NCBI RefSeq assembly: GCF_000402035.1 | Contig: NC_021288.1 | Coordinates: forward strand, 620,001 to 684,000 | Source of the DNA: Caballeronia insecticola | GTDB lineage: Bacteria > Pseudomonadota > Gammaproteobacteria > Burkholderiales > Burkholderiaceae | DNA length: 64,000 bases | Reading direction: 5' to 3' | Shown: piece after piece, positions 1 through 7,681 of the stretch | Position numbering within the stretch: the first letter of the stretch is position 1 | Layout: each line of letters begins with the position of its first letter | The notes under the pieces: model-generated | Seen by the model: only the letters and a program-made list of their open reading frames with translations | What the model was told of the DNA's origin: nothing | Database searches by the model: none | Position numbers and translations under genes: made by a program

Positions 1-1
1 C

Positions 2-553
2 TCGGTGCGCGAGCGTTTGCGCGTGCAGTACGAGGAAACCGCCGCGGCGCACTCGGAGATCGCGCGGCTGAGCTTGCGCGCGCCGTTCGCGGGCCTATGG
101 ACCGACGTCGATCCGCAATGGCGCGCCGGGCAATGGATCAATCCGAAGATGCCAGTGGGCGTGCTGATCGATCCGCGTAGCTGGCAGGTCGACGCCTTCG
201 TCAAACAGGACGAGGTTCAGCGCATTGCTATCGGCGACACGGCGCGCTTCTATCCGGTCGGACAGGTCGCGCCGATTGCGGGGCGCGTGCTCGCCATCGA
301 CACCACGCGCGTGCGCCAGCTCGATCATCCGATGCTCGCGTCGCGCTACAAGGGGCCGCTTGCCGTGTCGTCGGAGCGTGGCGCGCTGATTCCCAATCCG
401 GCGCTGTTCCATGTTCTCGTCGCGCTCGATGCGCCGCCCGTCAACTTGTGGGAAACGCGCGGTCAATTGCAGATCGACGGCGCGCGCCGAAGTCTGCTGA
501 TCGAAGGCGGCACGCATGTGCTCGGCGCGTTGATTCGGCAGAGCGGGTTTTGA
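2..553 (+). CDS. HlyD-type membrane-fusion / M50-associated efflux adaptor, C-terminal part (5' end outside window)
   Basis: The reading frame is open from the first bases, so the start lies upstream and only the last 183 residues are visible. They contain a beta-barrel-like segment of the HlyD/lipoyl-hybrid class: a 'LRAPFAG' strand after a helical hairpin remnant, then 'VGVLIDPRSWQVDAFVKQDEV', where 'DAFVKQDEV' resembles the 'v.v.V.e.d...i..G' pattern of periplasmic adaptor proteins. The C-terminus (VLGALIRQSGF) resembles proteins in which a site-2-protease-like (M50) membrane part is joined to an HlyD domain. The likely role is the periplasmic or outer part of an export machine. The family is inferred from pattern only, and the transported substrate is unknown. 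Confidence 0.6.
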   Translation, partial: SVRERLRVQYEETAAAHSEIARLSLRAPFAGLWTDVDPQWRAGQWINPKMPVGVLIDPRSWQVDAFVKQDEVQRIAIGDTARFYPVGQVAPIAGRVLAIDTTRVRQLDHPMLASRYKGPLAVSSERGALIPNPALFHVLVALDAPPVNLWETRGQLQIDGARRSLLIEGGTHVLGALIRQSGF

Positions 554-1154
554 TGTGGCACGACAGACTTGAATGTGTTGCCGGTCGACATGATCGGCAA
601 GCGCGCGAGATCGTGAAGATCGGCGTGTTTTACGAAACAGCAGACGAGACGCTTCTTGCCAACGGTTTTGCTCCGAACCGTAACGGTGGAAATCAGGGCT
701 TTCCGCGAAAACCAGCCTGAATTTAACTGCTCCCACATCGTATGAAGTCGATGCTGCGGCGCCATGCGTTTCAGGCGCCTGGACCCCTCGTAACGGCGTA
801 CCATTGGAACACGGCAGAAAGGTGCAACGGTTACTCGTGCTGGCACGTCTGCCGCGCCGTACGGCCTATGGCCACCGTTCATCGGATATCAAATTTAGGG
901 CTGCAAATCCACTGATGAACCCGCAAAGCTCCTGCGCAGTGCAGTTCAGTTCAGTTCAGTTAAGTTCGATCGCATCGCCTGCCGTTCACCCGGAATTGGC
1001 TGGAATGAATGCTACCTTGAGGAAGAAAACTGGTCCGGTAAGACCTAAACGAAATCCCATGCAGCCAGTTTGCGATGCTGGCCAGCGCCCTAGGCGAAGA
1101 CTCAATTGGCGCGGCGAGTACATCGGCTGCCGCAGCCCTAGGGAGTAAATGTTC
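554..1154. other. Intergenic stretch without convincing gene; short pentamer repeat
   Basis: About 600 nt without a coding frame that resembles a protein; open frames on either strand are shadow-like and lack ribosome binding sites. It holds a short CAGTT tandem repeat (listed separately). No terminator with a T tract was seen after the upstream gene. Confidence 0.5.
942..966. repeat. CAGTT pentamer tandem repeat
   Basis: Four perfect CAGTT units are followed by one imperfect unit (AAGTT). It is non-coding and lies upstream of the small secreted protein gene. Such a run can change length by slippage, but here it is short. Confidence 0.8.
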
Positions 1155-1439
1155 ATGAAGACACTGATATTACTGGCATGCGTAATGCTGTCCACGAATG
1201 CGTTTGCAGAATGTGCGACGAACGCCCGTGGCGAGACCGTCTGCGGCAACGGGCAGTCGGCCGGCGGCTATAACCGGAACACCGGTACGGCCTGGACGTC
1301 GCAGACGAACCAGAATGGAGTGCATACGACACAAACCAACCGGGGCGGCGAAGCTCAGACGAAGAACGGCAAAGGCGTGGTTCACGGCCCCGGCGGAAAA
1401 AACTGCTACCGGACCGCTAATAGTCACGGTTGCAATTGA
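1155..1439 (+). CDS. Small secreted hypothetical protein (94 aa)
   Basis: The start at 1155 was chosen over the ATG at 1149 because the AGGGAG ribosome site at 1140-1145 is nine bases from 1155 but only three from 1149. The product begins with a clear signal peptide (MKTLILLACVMLSTNAFA, cleavage expected after AFA). The mature part is rich in Gly, Asn and Thr, with repeated 'TxTNxxG'-like strands and four cysteines in two pairs (ECATNARGETVC near the N-terminus, CYR...GC at the end). This suggests a disulphide-stabilised extracytoplasmic mini-protein. No family was recognised. It stands alone, with no operon partner within 300 bases downstream. Confidence 0.6.
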   Translation: MKTLILLACVMLSTNAFAECATNARGETVCGNGQSAGGYNRNTGTAWTSQTNQNGVHTTQTNRGGEAQTKNGKGVVHGPGGKNCYRTANSHGCN

Positions 1440-1813
1440 CGACTGGTGGGCAGCCAGCGTCACGTTCACCTCGATGGGCCGCTGCGAGTACCGAAACGTC
1501 GACGGATCGACGATTGGAGTGACGCCAGCGGCTCGGCGGTCCGCAAGTGGGTTGAGGCGGATGACCGGACCTGTTCGAAGCCGGAAAGTGCGATGTCGAA
1601 ACACAGCGCTTCGGAGCGCTCGGGACCTTGAACTTCCGTAGTCGACCCGTATCCCCCGGTCACACTGAGATATTGAACGGCCGGTATCGGATGTGGAAAC
1701 ACCTTCGAGCGACGCTGTGTGGGACAGCAGGGCGACAGCAGTTGCCTCGCCAATTGTCGATCGTGCGAATCCCGAGATGTGACCGACCATCAAATGACCG
1801 ACCATCAAATGCG
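1440..1813. other. Intergenic stretch; no gene seen
   Basis: No coding frame looks real here. The only structure noticed is a perfect 15-bp tandem duplication at its right end, next to the stop of the GntR gene. Otherwise nothing can be supported. Confidence 0.5.
1781..1810. repeat. Perfect 15-bp tandem duplication
   Basis: The 15-mer GACCGACCATCAAAT occurs twice head to tail (1781-1795 and 1796-1810), ending four bases before the stop codon of the GntR regulator. It is probably a replication-slippage duplication. Confidence 0.85.
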
Positions 1814-2545
1814 TCAGCCATTCGAGCGTTTGAGCCGCATCGCAACTGAAAATCGCGCGGCGGGGTGAACGCTGACCGATACCTCGAAACTCTTTCCCTC
1901 CGCGTCGAGATAGCGCCGAACGATCTCGAGCGCCGCCGTCCCCTGCTCCACGCGCAGCCGCTTTGCCATCTCCTCCGACACCAGCACCGCCTGAATCCCC
2001 TGCTGGATCTCCGCGATGCTGTGCCCGTAGCGCTCCTCGATCAAGTCGCTGATCAGGCGGTCGGGCTGCTCGCGTGCGGTATCCGCCACGTTCGCATACT
2101 CGGGCGCGATGTACACGTCCGTCCATCCCACCGGCGTGCGAGCGTTTCCGCCATCGATGCGCAGGCTCGAAATGCGCAGAAACCGCGTCCCTTCCGCGCA
2201 TTGCAGCGTCCCGGCGAGATCGCGGTCCGCAGCGATCACGTCTGTCGATTGCATGAGCCGCAAGTGCTCGGCTCCGAACTGGGCCAGATCGTCCACGGAG
2301 GCAAGCGTCGGCCGGAATTCATTCCGCGGGCGCGCCGACTCGACACGCGTTCCCGCGTTCTTGCGACGTGAAACCAGCCCCAGTTGCTGAAGCTCGTGCA
2401 GCGCCGCGCGCACCGTATGGCGACTCGTGCGGTAGTGATCCCGCAGTTCCAGCTCGGTCGGAAGGACAGTGCCAACGGGATAACGCCCGGAAGCAATCGC
2501 TTCAGTGAGTTCGCGCGCGATCTCCGCGAAGTGGGGTCGATTCAT
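1814..2545 (-). CDS. GntR-family transcriptional regulator (HutC/UTRA type)
   Basis: The open frame extends to 2704, but the ATG at 2545 (MNRPHFAEIA...) fits the family start and leaves a normal intergenic region. This gives about 243 residues, the usual length for the HutC subfamily. Residues 1-75 form the GntR winged helix ('GTVLPTELELRDHYRTSRHT', then 'VRAALHELQQLGLVSRRKNAGT'). The rest fits a UTRA ligand-binding domain ('RFLRISSLRIDG', 'EIVRRYLDAEGKSFEVSVSVHP'). It diverges from a superfamily lyase and a C4-dicarboxylate symporter, so it most likely controls them. Two dyads lie in the shared promoter region. The effector is unknown. Confidence 0.9.
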   Translation of the reverse strand: MNRPHFAEIARELTEAIASGRYPVGTVLPTELELRDHYRTSRHTVRAALHELQQLGLVSRRKNAGTRVESARPRNEFRPTLASVDDLAQFGAEHLRLMQSTDVIAADRDLAGTLQCAEGTRFLRISSLRIDGGNARTPVGWTDVYIAPEYANVADTAREQPDRLISDLIEERYGHSIAEIQQGIQAVLVSEEMAKRLRVEQGTAALEIVRRYLDAEGKSFEVSVSVHPAARFSVAMRLKRSNG

Positions 2546-2605
2546 TGTCCTGTCTCTGAGAGTGTCTTGTTCTTTGGCTACGGGTAAATCATAGCTTGCC
2601 TCAAC

Positions 2606-2617
2606 ATGTTCGAACAT
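2606..2617. promoter_or_regulatory. Candidate GntR operator, dyad 1
   Basis: A perfect 12-bp palindrome, ATGTTC-GAACAT, lies in the divergent region between the GntR gene and the lyase gene. It is the first of two similar dyads; centre-to-centre spacing is 24 bp. Assignment to the adjacent regulator is inferred. Confidence 0.5.
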
Positions 2618-2627
2618 AATAACCTGA

Positions 2628-2643
2628 ATATGTCCGGACTTAT
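2628..2643. promoter_or_regulatory. Candidate GntR operator, dyad 2
   Basis: Imperfect palindrome ATATGTCC-GGACTTAT (seven of eight pairs match, core GTCCGGAC perfect). It resembles dyad 1 (ATGTyC-GrAC) and lies about 55 bases upstream of the chosen lyase start. A role in repression of the lyase operon is inferred. Confidence 0.45.
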
Positions 2644-2697
2644 TGAAGCCATTTTTTGCTTGGTCCGCCCCTACAGTTCGATATTTTCGAGGTCGCA

Positions 2698-4068
2698 ATG
2701 ACACATGTCACCGTTCCGATGGCCAGCACCGTGGTCGATTCCATCCTGTTTCGCGACGCCTTCGGAACCGCCAAGATGCGCGCGCTGTTTTCCGATCACG
2801 CGCTGGTTCAACGCTATATCGACGTCGAGGTTGCGTTGGCGAAGGCAGAAGCGCGCGTGGGCGTGATTCCGGCCGATGCGGCCGACGTGATCGCGCGTGA
2901 GTCGACGATCGAGCGCATCGATTTCGATCACATGCGTGAAGAGACCGATATCGTCGGTTATCCGATCCTGCCGCTGGTGCATCAACTGGTCGAGATGTGC
3001 GGGGACGCGGGCCGCTACGTGCATTGGGGCGCGACGACACAGGACATCATGGACACGGCGGTCGCGCTGCAAGTACGCGACGCGCTCGAATCGATCGATG
3101 GCGATATCCGCGAACTGCGCACGATTCTCGCGACGCTGGCGAAGAAGCATCGCGACACGCCGATGGCCGGCCGCACACACTTGCAGCAAGCATTGCCGGT
3201 GACGTTCGGCTACAAGGTCGCCATCTGGCTCGCGATGTTCGATCGTCATCAGGAACGCCTCGCGCAGATGCGCGAACGCGTGGCCGTCGTCGAATTCGCG
3301 GGCGCGGCGGGCACGCTCGCATCGCTCGACGACAAGGGCTTCGAAGTGCAAAAAGCGCTCGCCGAGGAGCTGAAGCTCGGCGTGCCCGCGACGACATGGC
3401 ACGTTGCGCGCGACGGTTTCGCCGAAGCCGTGAATTTGCTCGCGCTCGTTACGGGCTCGCTCGGCAAGATCGCGCTCGACATCATGATCATGGCGTCGAC
3501 CGAATTCGCGGAAGTCTACGAGCCCTTCGTCAAGGGACGCGGCGCGAGCAGCACGATGCCGCAGAAGCGCAATCCGATCTCGAGCGAACTCATGCTCGCC
3601 GCAGCGAAAGCCGTGCGACAGCACGCCGGCCTGATGGTCGACGCCATGATTCAGGACTTCGAGCGCGCCACCGGTCCGTGGCATGCGGAATGGATCGCGA
3701 TTCCCGAAAGCTTCATCCTCACGGCGGGCGCGTTGCATCAGGCGAAGTTCGCGCTCGGCGGTCTCATCGTCGATGAAGCGCGCATGAAGCACAACCTCGG
3801 CATCAGCAAGGGTTTGATCGTCGCGGAAGCCGTGATGATGGGCATGGCGCCCTACACCGGACGTCAGCAGGCGCACGACATTGTGTATGACGCCTGCCGC
3901 ACGGTGAACGAGCAAGGCGGCACGCTCGCGCAAGCGCTCGCCGCACTGCCCGAAGTCACGAAGCACTTCGATCGTGCCGCGATCGACCGCATGACCGATC
4001 CCGCCAACTATCTCGGCCTCGCGCCGCAGATGGTGGACCGCGCCATCGCGCTGTCGAGCGAAATCTGA
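2698..4068 (+). CDS. Lyase of the fumarase/aspartase superfamily (adenylosuccinate lyase / carboxymuconate cycloisomerase-like)
   Basis: ATG at 2698 is preferred to the upstream 2656 frame start, which would run back towards the operators. The product is about 456 residues. Superfamily signatures are in order: 'GATTQDIMDT' near residue 110, 'GRTHLQQALPVTFG' near 158, and the loop 'SSTMPQKRNP' near 285. These are the three conserved regions that build the shared active site. The family catalyses beta-elimination that usually releases fumarate, or related cycloisomerisation. It closely resembles the purB/pcaB branch, but the site is not a purine locus. A C4-dicarboxylate symporter follows 26 bases later. 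I infer a catabolic lyase that cuts an N- or C-substituted succinate; adenylosuccinate itself is unlikely. Confidence 0.85.
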   Translation: MTHVTVPMASTVVDSILFRDAFGTAKMRALFSDHALVQRYIDVEVALAKAEARVGVIPADAADVIARESTIERIDFDHMREETDIVGYPILPLVHQLVEMCGDAGRYVHWGATTQDIMDTAVALQVRDALESIDGDIRELRTILATLAKKHRDTPMAGRTHLQQALPVTFGYKVAIWLAMFDRHQERLAQMRERVAVVEFAGAAGTLASLDDKGFEVQKALAEELKLGVPATTWHVARDGFAEAVNLLALVTGSLGKIALDIMIMASTEFAEVYEPFVKGRGASSTMPQKRNPISSELMLAAAKAVRQHAGLMVDAMIQDFERATGPWHAEWIAIPESFILTAGALHQAKFALGGLIVDEARMKHNLGISKGLIVAEAVMMGMAPYTGRQQAHDIVYDACRTVNEQGGTLAQALAALPEVTKHFDRAAIDRMTDPANYLGLAPQMVDRAIALSSEI

Positions 4069-4094
4069 ACCTACAGAACATGGAGGAGCACGCG

Positions 4095-5510
4095 ATGCAA
4101 AACGAACACGCATCACACGACGGCGCTTTAGTCGCGGCGAAGAAAAAACTGCCGTGGTATCGCAAGCTCGGCATGCAGGTGCTTCTGGCGCTCGCGATCG
4201 GCATTGTGGTCGGCTTGTTGTTCCCGAAGTTCGGCGCGCAACTCAAGGTGCTGGGCGATATCTTTCTCGCGCTCATCAAGGCAGGCGTCGCGCCGCTCGT
4301 GTTCCTGACGATCGTGCATGGCATCGCTTCGGCGGGCGACGTGAAGAGCGCGGGGCGCGTCGGCTGGCGCTCGATCGTCTATTTCGAAGTCGTCTCGACA
4401 CTCGCGCTCGCCTTCGGCCTTCTCGCGGGCAACCTGCTGCAAATCGGTAAAGGCATGACTGGCGTAACGGTCGGCGCTGTGCCCACGGCGGCGTCCAAGG
4501 CCACGCCACAAGGCTTCACCGAGTTCGTCATGCATATCGTGCCGGACAACTTCGTCGGCGCGTTTGCGAAGGGCGAGTTGCTGCAAGTGGTTGTGCTCGC
4601 GGTGATGGTCGGCATCGGCATTCTCGCGATTCCCGAGCGCCGCCGTGTGCGCATCAACGAAGGGCTGGATCTCATTTCCGAAGTGCTCTTCTCGTTCATC
4701 AATCTCGTGATGAAGTTCGCGCCGCTCGGAACGCTTGGTGCGATCGCATTCTCGGTGGGAAGCAACGGCACGGCCGTGCTGATCGCGCTCGCGCAGCTCG
4801 TGCTGAGCTTCTATGCGGTCGTCGTGCTGTTCATCGTCGTGGTGATGGGCGTGATCGCGAAGCTCGCGGGCTTCAGCCTGTGGCGCTTTCTGCGTTATAT
4901 CAAGGACGAGATTTTCATCGTGCTCGGCACGGCTTCGTCCGAGAGCGCCCTGCCGCGTCTTCTGATCAAGCTCGAACGTCTCGGTTGCGCGAAGCAGACC
5001 GTCGGTCTCGTGTTGCCGACCGGCTATGCGTTCAATCTCGACGGTACATCGATCTTCATGTCGATGGGCGTGATGTTCATCGCGCATGCGTACGGCGTGC
5101 CTATCACGCTGGATCATCAGATCGGCATTCTGCTGCTGATGCTGTTGACGTCGAAAGGCGCGGCCACGGTGTCGGGCGGATCGTTCGTCGTATTTGCGGC
5201 TACGGTCACTTCGACGGGCATTCTTCCCGTCGAAGGGCTTGCGCTGATCTTTGGCGTGTACCGCTTCATGTCGATGGCCATTGCCACCTGCAATACCATT
5301 GGCAATAGCCTCGCCACGGTCGTGATCGCCAAATGGTCGCGGACCTTCGATGCAAGCATTGCGGAGCGACATCTGTATCCCGAGCGCTATCCTGAAACCG
5401 CGCAGGCCGATGAAAGCCTCGCGGACGGCAATCTGCTTCCCGAAGACATGAGCGACGCGAATCCGCATCCTCACGGTATCCCGCTCAAAAGCGCCCGGAA
5501 CGCGCCTTGA
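4095..5510 (+). CDS. Dicarboxylate/amino acid:cation symporter (DctA/GltP family)
   Basis: ATG 4095 is preceded by GGAGGA at 4082-4087 with ideal spacing, so the ATG at 4080 is not used. The product has about 471 residues. It has the SLC1-type architecture: eight hydrophobic helices and two re-entrant loops. The diagnostic motifs are 'SSESALPRLLIKLERLGC', 'GYAFNLDGTSIFMSM' and 'LLLTSKGAATVSGGSFVV'. It transports C4-dicarboxylates or acidic amino acids with protons or sodium across the inner membrane. The hydrophilic C-terminal tail of about 45 residues is His/Pro/Asp-rich and longer than usual. It is probably translated from the same transcript as the lyase. Confidence 0.92.
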   Translation: MQNEHASHDGALVAAKKKLPWYRKLGMQVLLALAIGIVVGLLFPKFGAQLKVLGDIFLALIKAGVAPLVFLTIVHGIASAGDVKSAGRVGWRSIVYFEVVSTLALAFGLLAGNLLQIGKGMTGVTVGAVPTAASKATPQGFTEFVMHIVPDNFVGAFAKGELLQVVVLAVMVGIGILAIPERRRVRINEGLDLISEVLFSFINLVMKFAPLGTLGAIAFSVGSNGTAVLIALAQLVLSFYAVVVLFIVVVMGVIAKLAGFSLWRFLRYIKDEIFIVLGTASSESALPRLLIKLERLGCAKQTVGLVLPTGYAFNLDGTSIFMSMGVMFIAHAYGVPITLDHQIGILLLMLLTSKGAATVSGGSFVVFAATVTSTGILPVEGLALIFGVYRFMSMAIATCNTIGNSLATVVIAKWSRTFDASIAERHLYPERYPETAQADESLADGNLLPEDMSDANPHPHGIPLKSARNAP

Positions 5511-5517
5511 TCCGAAT

Positions 5518-5548
5518 GCGACATCTCCACAACGCGCGGAGATGTCGC
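5518..5548 (+). terminator. Stem-loop between symporter and fumarase genes
   Basis: An 11-bp perfect stem (5518-5528 with 5538-5548) closes a nine-base loop, eight bases after the symporter stop. No T tract follows, so it may be a weak or factor-assisted terminator or an mRNA-stabilising hairpin. Confidence 0.5.
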
Positions 5549-5588
5549 GCCTCGCTCAACTCAAACTTTCGAGACTGTGCCACTTTCT

Positions 5589-6995
5589 ATGATCACGCCA
5601 TCGCGAATCGAACATGACGCATTCGGTCCCGTCGAGATTCCGTCGGATCGATACTGGGGTGCACAGACGCAGCGTGCCCTCGGTTTATTTGAGATCGGTG
5701 AAGAACGCTTTCCGACAGTGCTGATAAGCGCGTTCGGTCTGCAAAAATGCGCGGCAGCGCAGGCCAACGTTCGGTGTGGTGTGCTCGCGCAAGAGATTGC
5801 CTCGGCGATCGAGAAGGCGGCGCTCGAGCTGCACGAGGGAAGATGGGACGACCATTTTCCCTTGACGATCTGGCAGACGGGGTCCGGCACGCAAACCAAC
5901 ATGAACGCCAACGAGGTCATCGCAAACCGGGCAAACGAGTTATTCGGCCAACCGCTCGGGACCAAGAGTCCGGTGCACCCCAATGATCACGTCAACCGCT
6001 CGCAGTCATCGAACGACAGCTTTCCGACAGTGATGCACGTGGCAGCCGCGATCGAGTTGAGGGGACGTTTGCGGCCCGCGCTGGAAGAACTTCGATCAGC
6101 GCTTGCTGAGCGCAGCCATGCCTTCGCCGACGTCGTAAAGGTCGCTCGCACGCATTTGATGGACGCTGTGCCGATGACCATGGGGCAAACGTTCGGAACA
6201 TTCGAGCGCCAACTGTCCAATGCACTGGCTCGTATCGACGATGCCTTGCCCCGGCTCTTGATTCTGCCTCAAGGCGGCACGGCTGCCGGCACGGGGCTGA
6301 ACGCGCCTGAAGGCTTCGACACATTCTTTTGTGCGGCGCTCGCAGACGTTACCGGTTTGTCGTTTGTCCCGAGTACCCATAAGTTCGAAGGCATGGCGGC
6401 TCATGATGCTCTAGTGGAACTATCGGGCGCGTTGAACACGATCGCGACGTCGCTACTGAAGATCGCGAACGACATCAGATTGCTCGCTTCCGGTCCTCGC
6501 TGTGGTCTCGGCGAATTGTTGATTCCCGATGACGGACTGACTTCTTCGATCATGCCGGGAAAGCGCAATCCGACGATCGCAGAAGTGCTCGTCCAGGCGT
6601 GTTTGCAGGTTATCGGTAACCACCAGACGATCACCCTGGCGAACGCATCCGGAAACTTCGAACTGAACGTCGCCAAGCCGGTACTTGTCTATAACCTGCT
6701 GCAGTCGTTGCGTGTGCTCGCTGATTCAGTCAACATTTTTGCGAGGCGCCTGGTACGTGGCATTGAAGTGAACCGAGAACAACTCGCGAGCAACGTTGAC
6801 CGATCGCTGCTCGCAGTCACTGCCCTCAATCCGATACTCGGCTACGACCGCGTTGCACAGATTACGGCAAGAGCGTTTCGCGACCGCGTTACGCCACGCG
6901 AGGCAGCGGTCGCGCTCGGATTTCTCGATGGCGATGAATACGACCGACTTGTCGATCCCGCCGCGCTCGCCGCCGGTAGCGCTTCGAAGCGGTAG
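5589..6995 (+). CDS. fumC: Class II fumarate hydratase
   Basis: The ATG at 5589 is preferred; an in-frame GTG at 5577 is possible, and neither has a strong ribosome site. The product is about 468 residues, normal for FumC. The active-site motifs are 'GSGTQTNMNANEVIANRA', 'HPNDHVNRSQSSNDSFPT', 'ARTHLMDAVPMTMGQ' and the flexible loop 'TSSIMPGKRNP' near residue 320. Typical FumC has GSSIMPGKVNP, so Thr replaces the first Gly and Arg replaces Val here. It interconverts fumarate and malate in the cytosol. Next to a fumarate-releasing lyase and a dicarboxylate symporter it plausibly drains the fumarate. Its G+C is visibly lower than that of the two genes before it, which suggests a separate origin. 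Confidence 0.9.
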   Translation: MITPSRIEHDAFGPVEIPSDRYWGAQTQRALGLFEIGEERFPTVLISAFGLQKCAAAQANVRCGVLAQEIASAIEKAALELHEGRWDDHFPLTIWQTGSGTQTNMNANEVIANRANELFGQPLGTKSPVHPNDHVNRSQSSNDSFPTVMHVAAAIELRGRLRPALEELRSALAERSHAFADVVKVARTHLMDAVPMTMGQTFGTFERQLSNALARIDDALPRLLILPQGGTAAGTGLNAPEGFDTFFCAALADVTGLSFVPSTHKFEGMAAHDALVELSGALNTIATSLLKIANDIRLLASGPRCGLGELLIPDDGLTSSIMPGKRNPTIAEVLVQACLQVIGNHQTITLANASGNFELNVAKPVLVYNLLQSLRVLADSVNIFARRLVRGIEVNREQLASNVDRSLLAVTALNPILGYDRVAQITARAFRDRVTPREAAVALGFLDGDEYDRLVDPAALAAGSASKR

Positions 6996-7681
6996 ATCGG
7001 TGCTCGTCCGCGCTGGCGGGCGCGGGTGAAGCAAAAAGTTGCTTGCCGCGTGATGCCGGAGACTTTGAACGTCAGATATCGAGAGTGAATCAGCCGCTCG
7101 AATGGCGGCTATGCAGTACCGACGACCGGCAAGAAATAGCCGGTTGCTGCAGATGGCAGTACGGGCACCCCGCATCTCCGGCGACCTCGGCCCGAACTTT
7201 TGGACCCGACCCACAACTGCCGGTCGCTTTGTCTGGGGTTCAACGGCGGCTAGCTGAGTGTTCCGGTCAGCCACACACGCTTTCCGGTGGCAGCGATTCG
7301 GCCTCAGCGGGCATTGAGCCACGAAGCTCCGGTGTCTGCTCATGTTTCAACAGAGGGCGATCGGGATCGCGTTTCCGGCCAACAACTACGATGGCCGTGA
7401 TCGGCAAGCCAGAGGTGATGCATACTTGCGTCGCCAGAAGCGGCCAGATCGTGTTCGCAAGTCTAAGCAGTTCCGTAAAACTCGGGCAAAATGAGAGCAA
7501 CAAAAAAGCCCCACATCGGGGCTTCTCATCTTCTACTGAGGGCCTTGCTTCAATAGGACGAAGGCATACCGGCGGCCTAGGAACCACCAATTTTTTCTCG
7601 GTCATCCTCTTCTCAGTTGAGCCACCATGCTCGCTCGTCAGTAGCAAAAGACAGCATCAATACGGTCTTGATCAACCATAG
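6996..7681. other. Long intergenic region, accessory patch left flank
   Basis: Nearly 690 nt without a supportable gene. Open frames here (for example plus strand 7043-7681) have unnatural composition and no ribosome site. The only clear element is a terminator reading leftward at 7502-7524. It may contain decayed mobile or island DNA, but I recognise no transposase fragment. Confidence 0.5.
7502..7524 (-). terminator. Rho-independent terminator of the HEPN gene
   Basis: On the minus strand a 7-bp stem, AAGCCCC/GGGGCTT, closes a five-base loop and is followed by a run of six T. It lies about 160 bases downstream of the HEPN gene stop and is in the right orientation to end its transcript. Confidence 0.8.

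Noticed and set aside
2656..2697. Upstream start for the lyase (2656)
   Set aside because: It would extend the protein by 14 residues unlike the family, starting within 15 bases of the operator-like dyads; ATG 2698 is more natural.
2671..4116. 481-codon minus-strand frame opposite the lyase
   Set aside because: Arg/His-rich antisense shadow; the plus-strand frame has all superfamily active-site motifs.
7043..7681. 212-codon plus-strand frame left of the HEPN gene
   Set aside because: No ribosome site, no domain, and it spans the minus-strand terminator; treated as non-coding.
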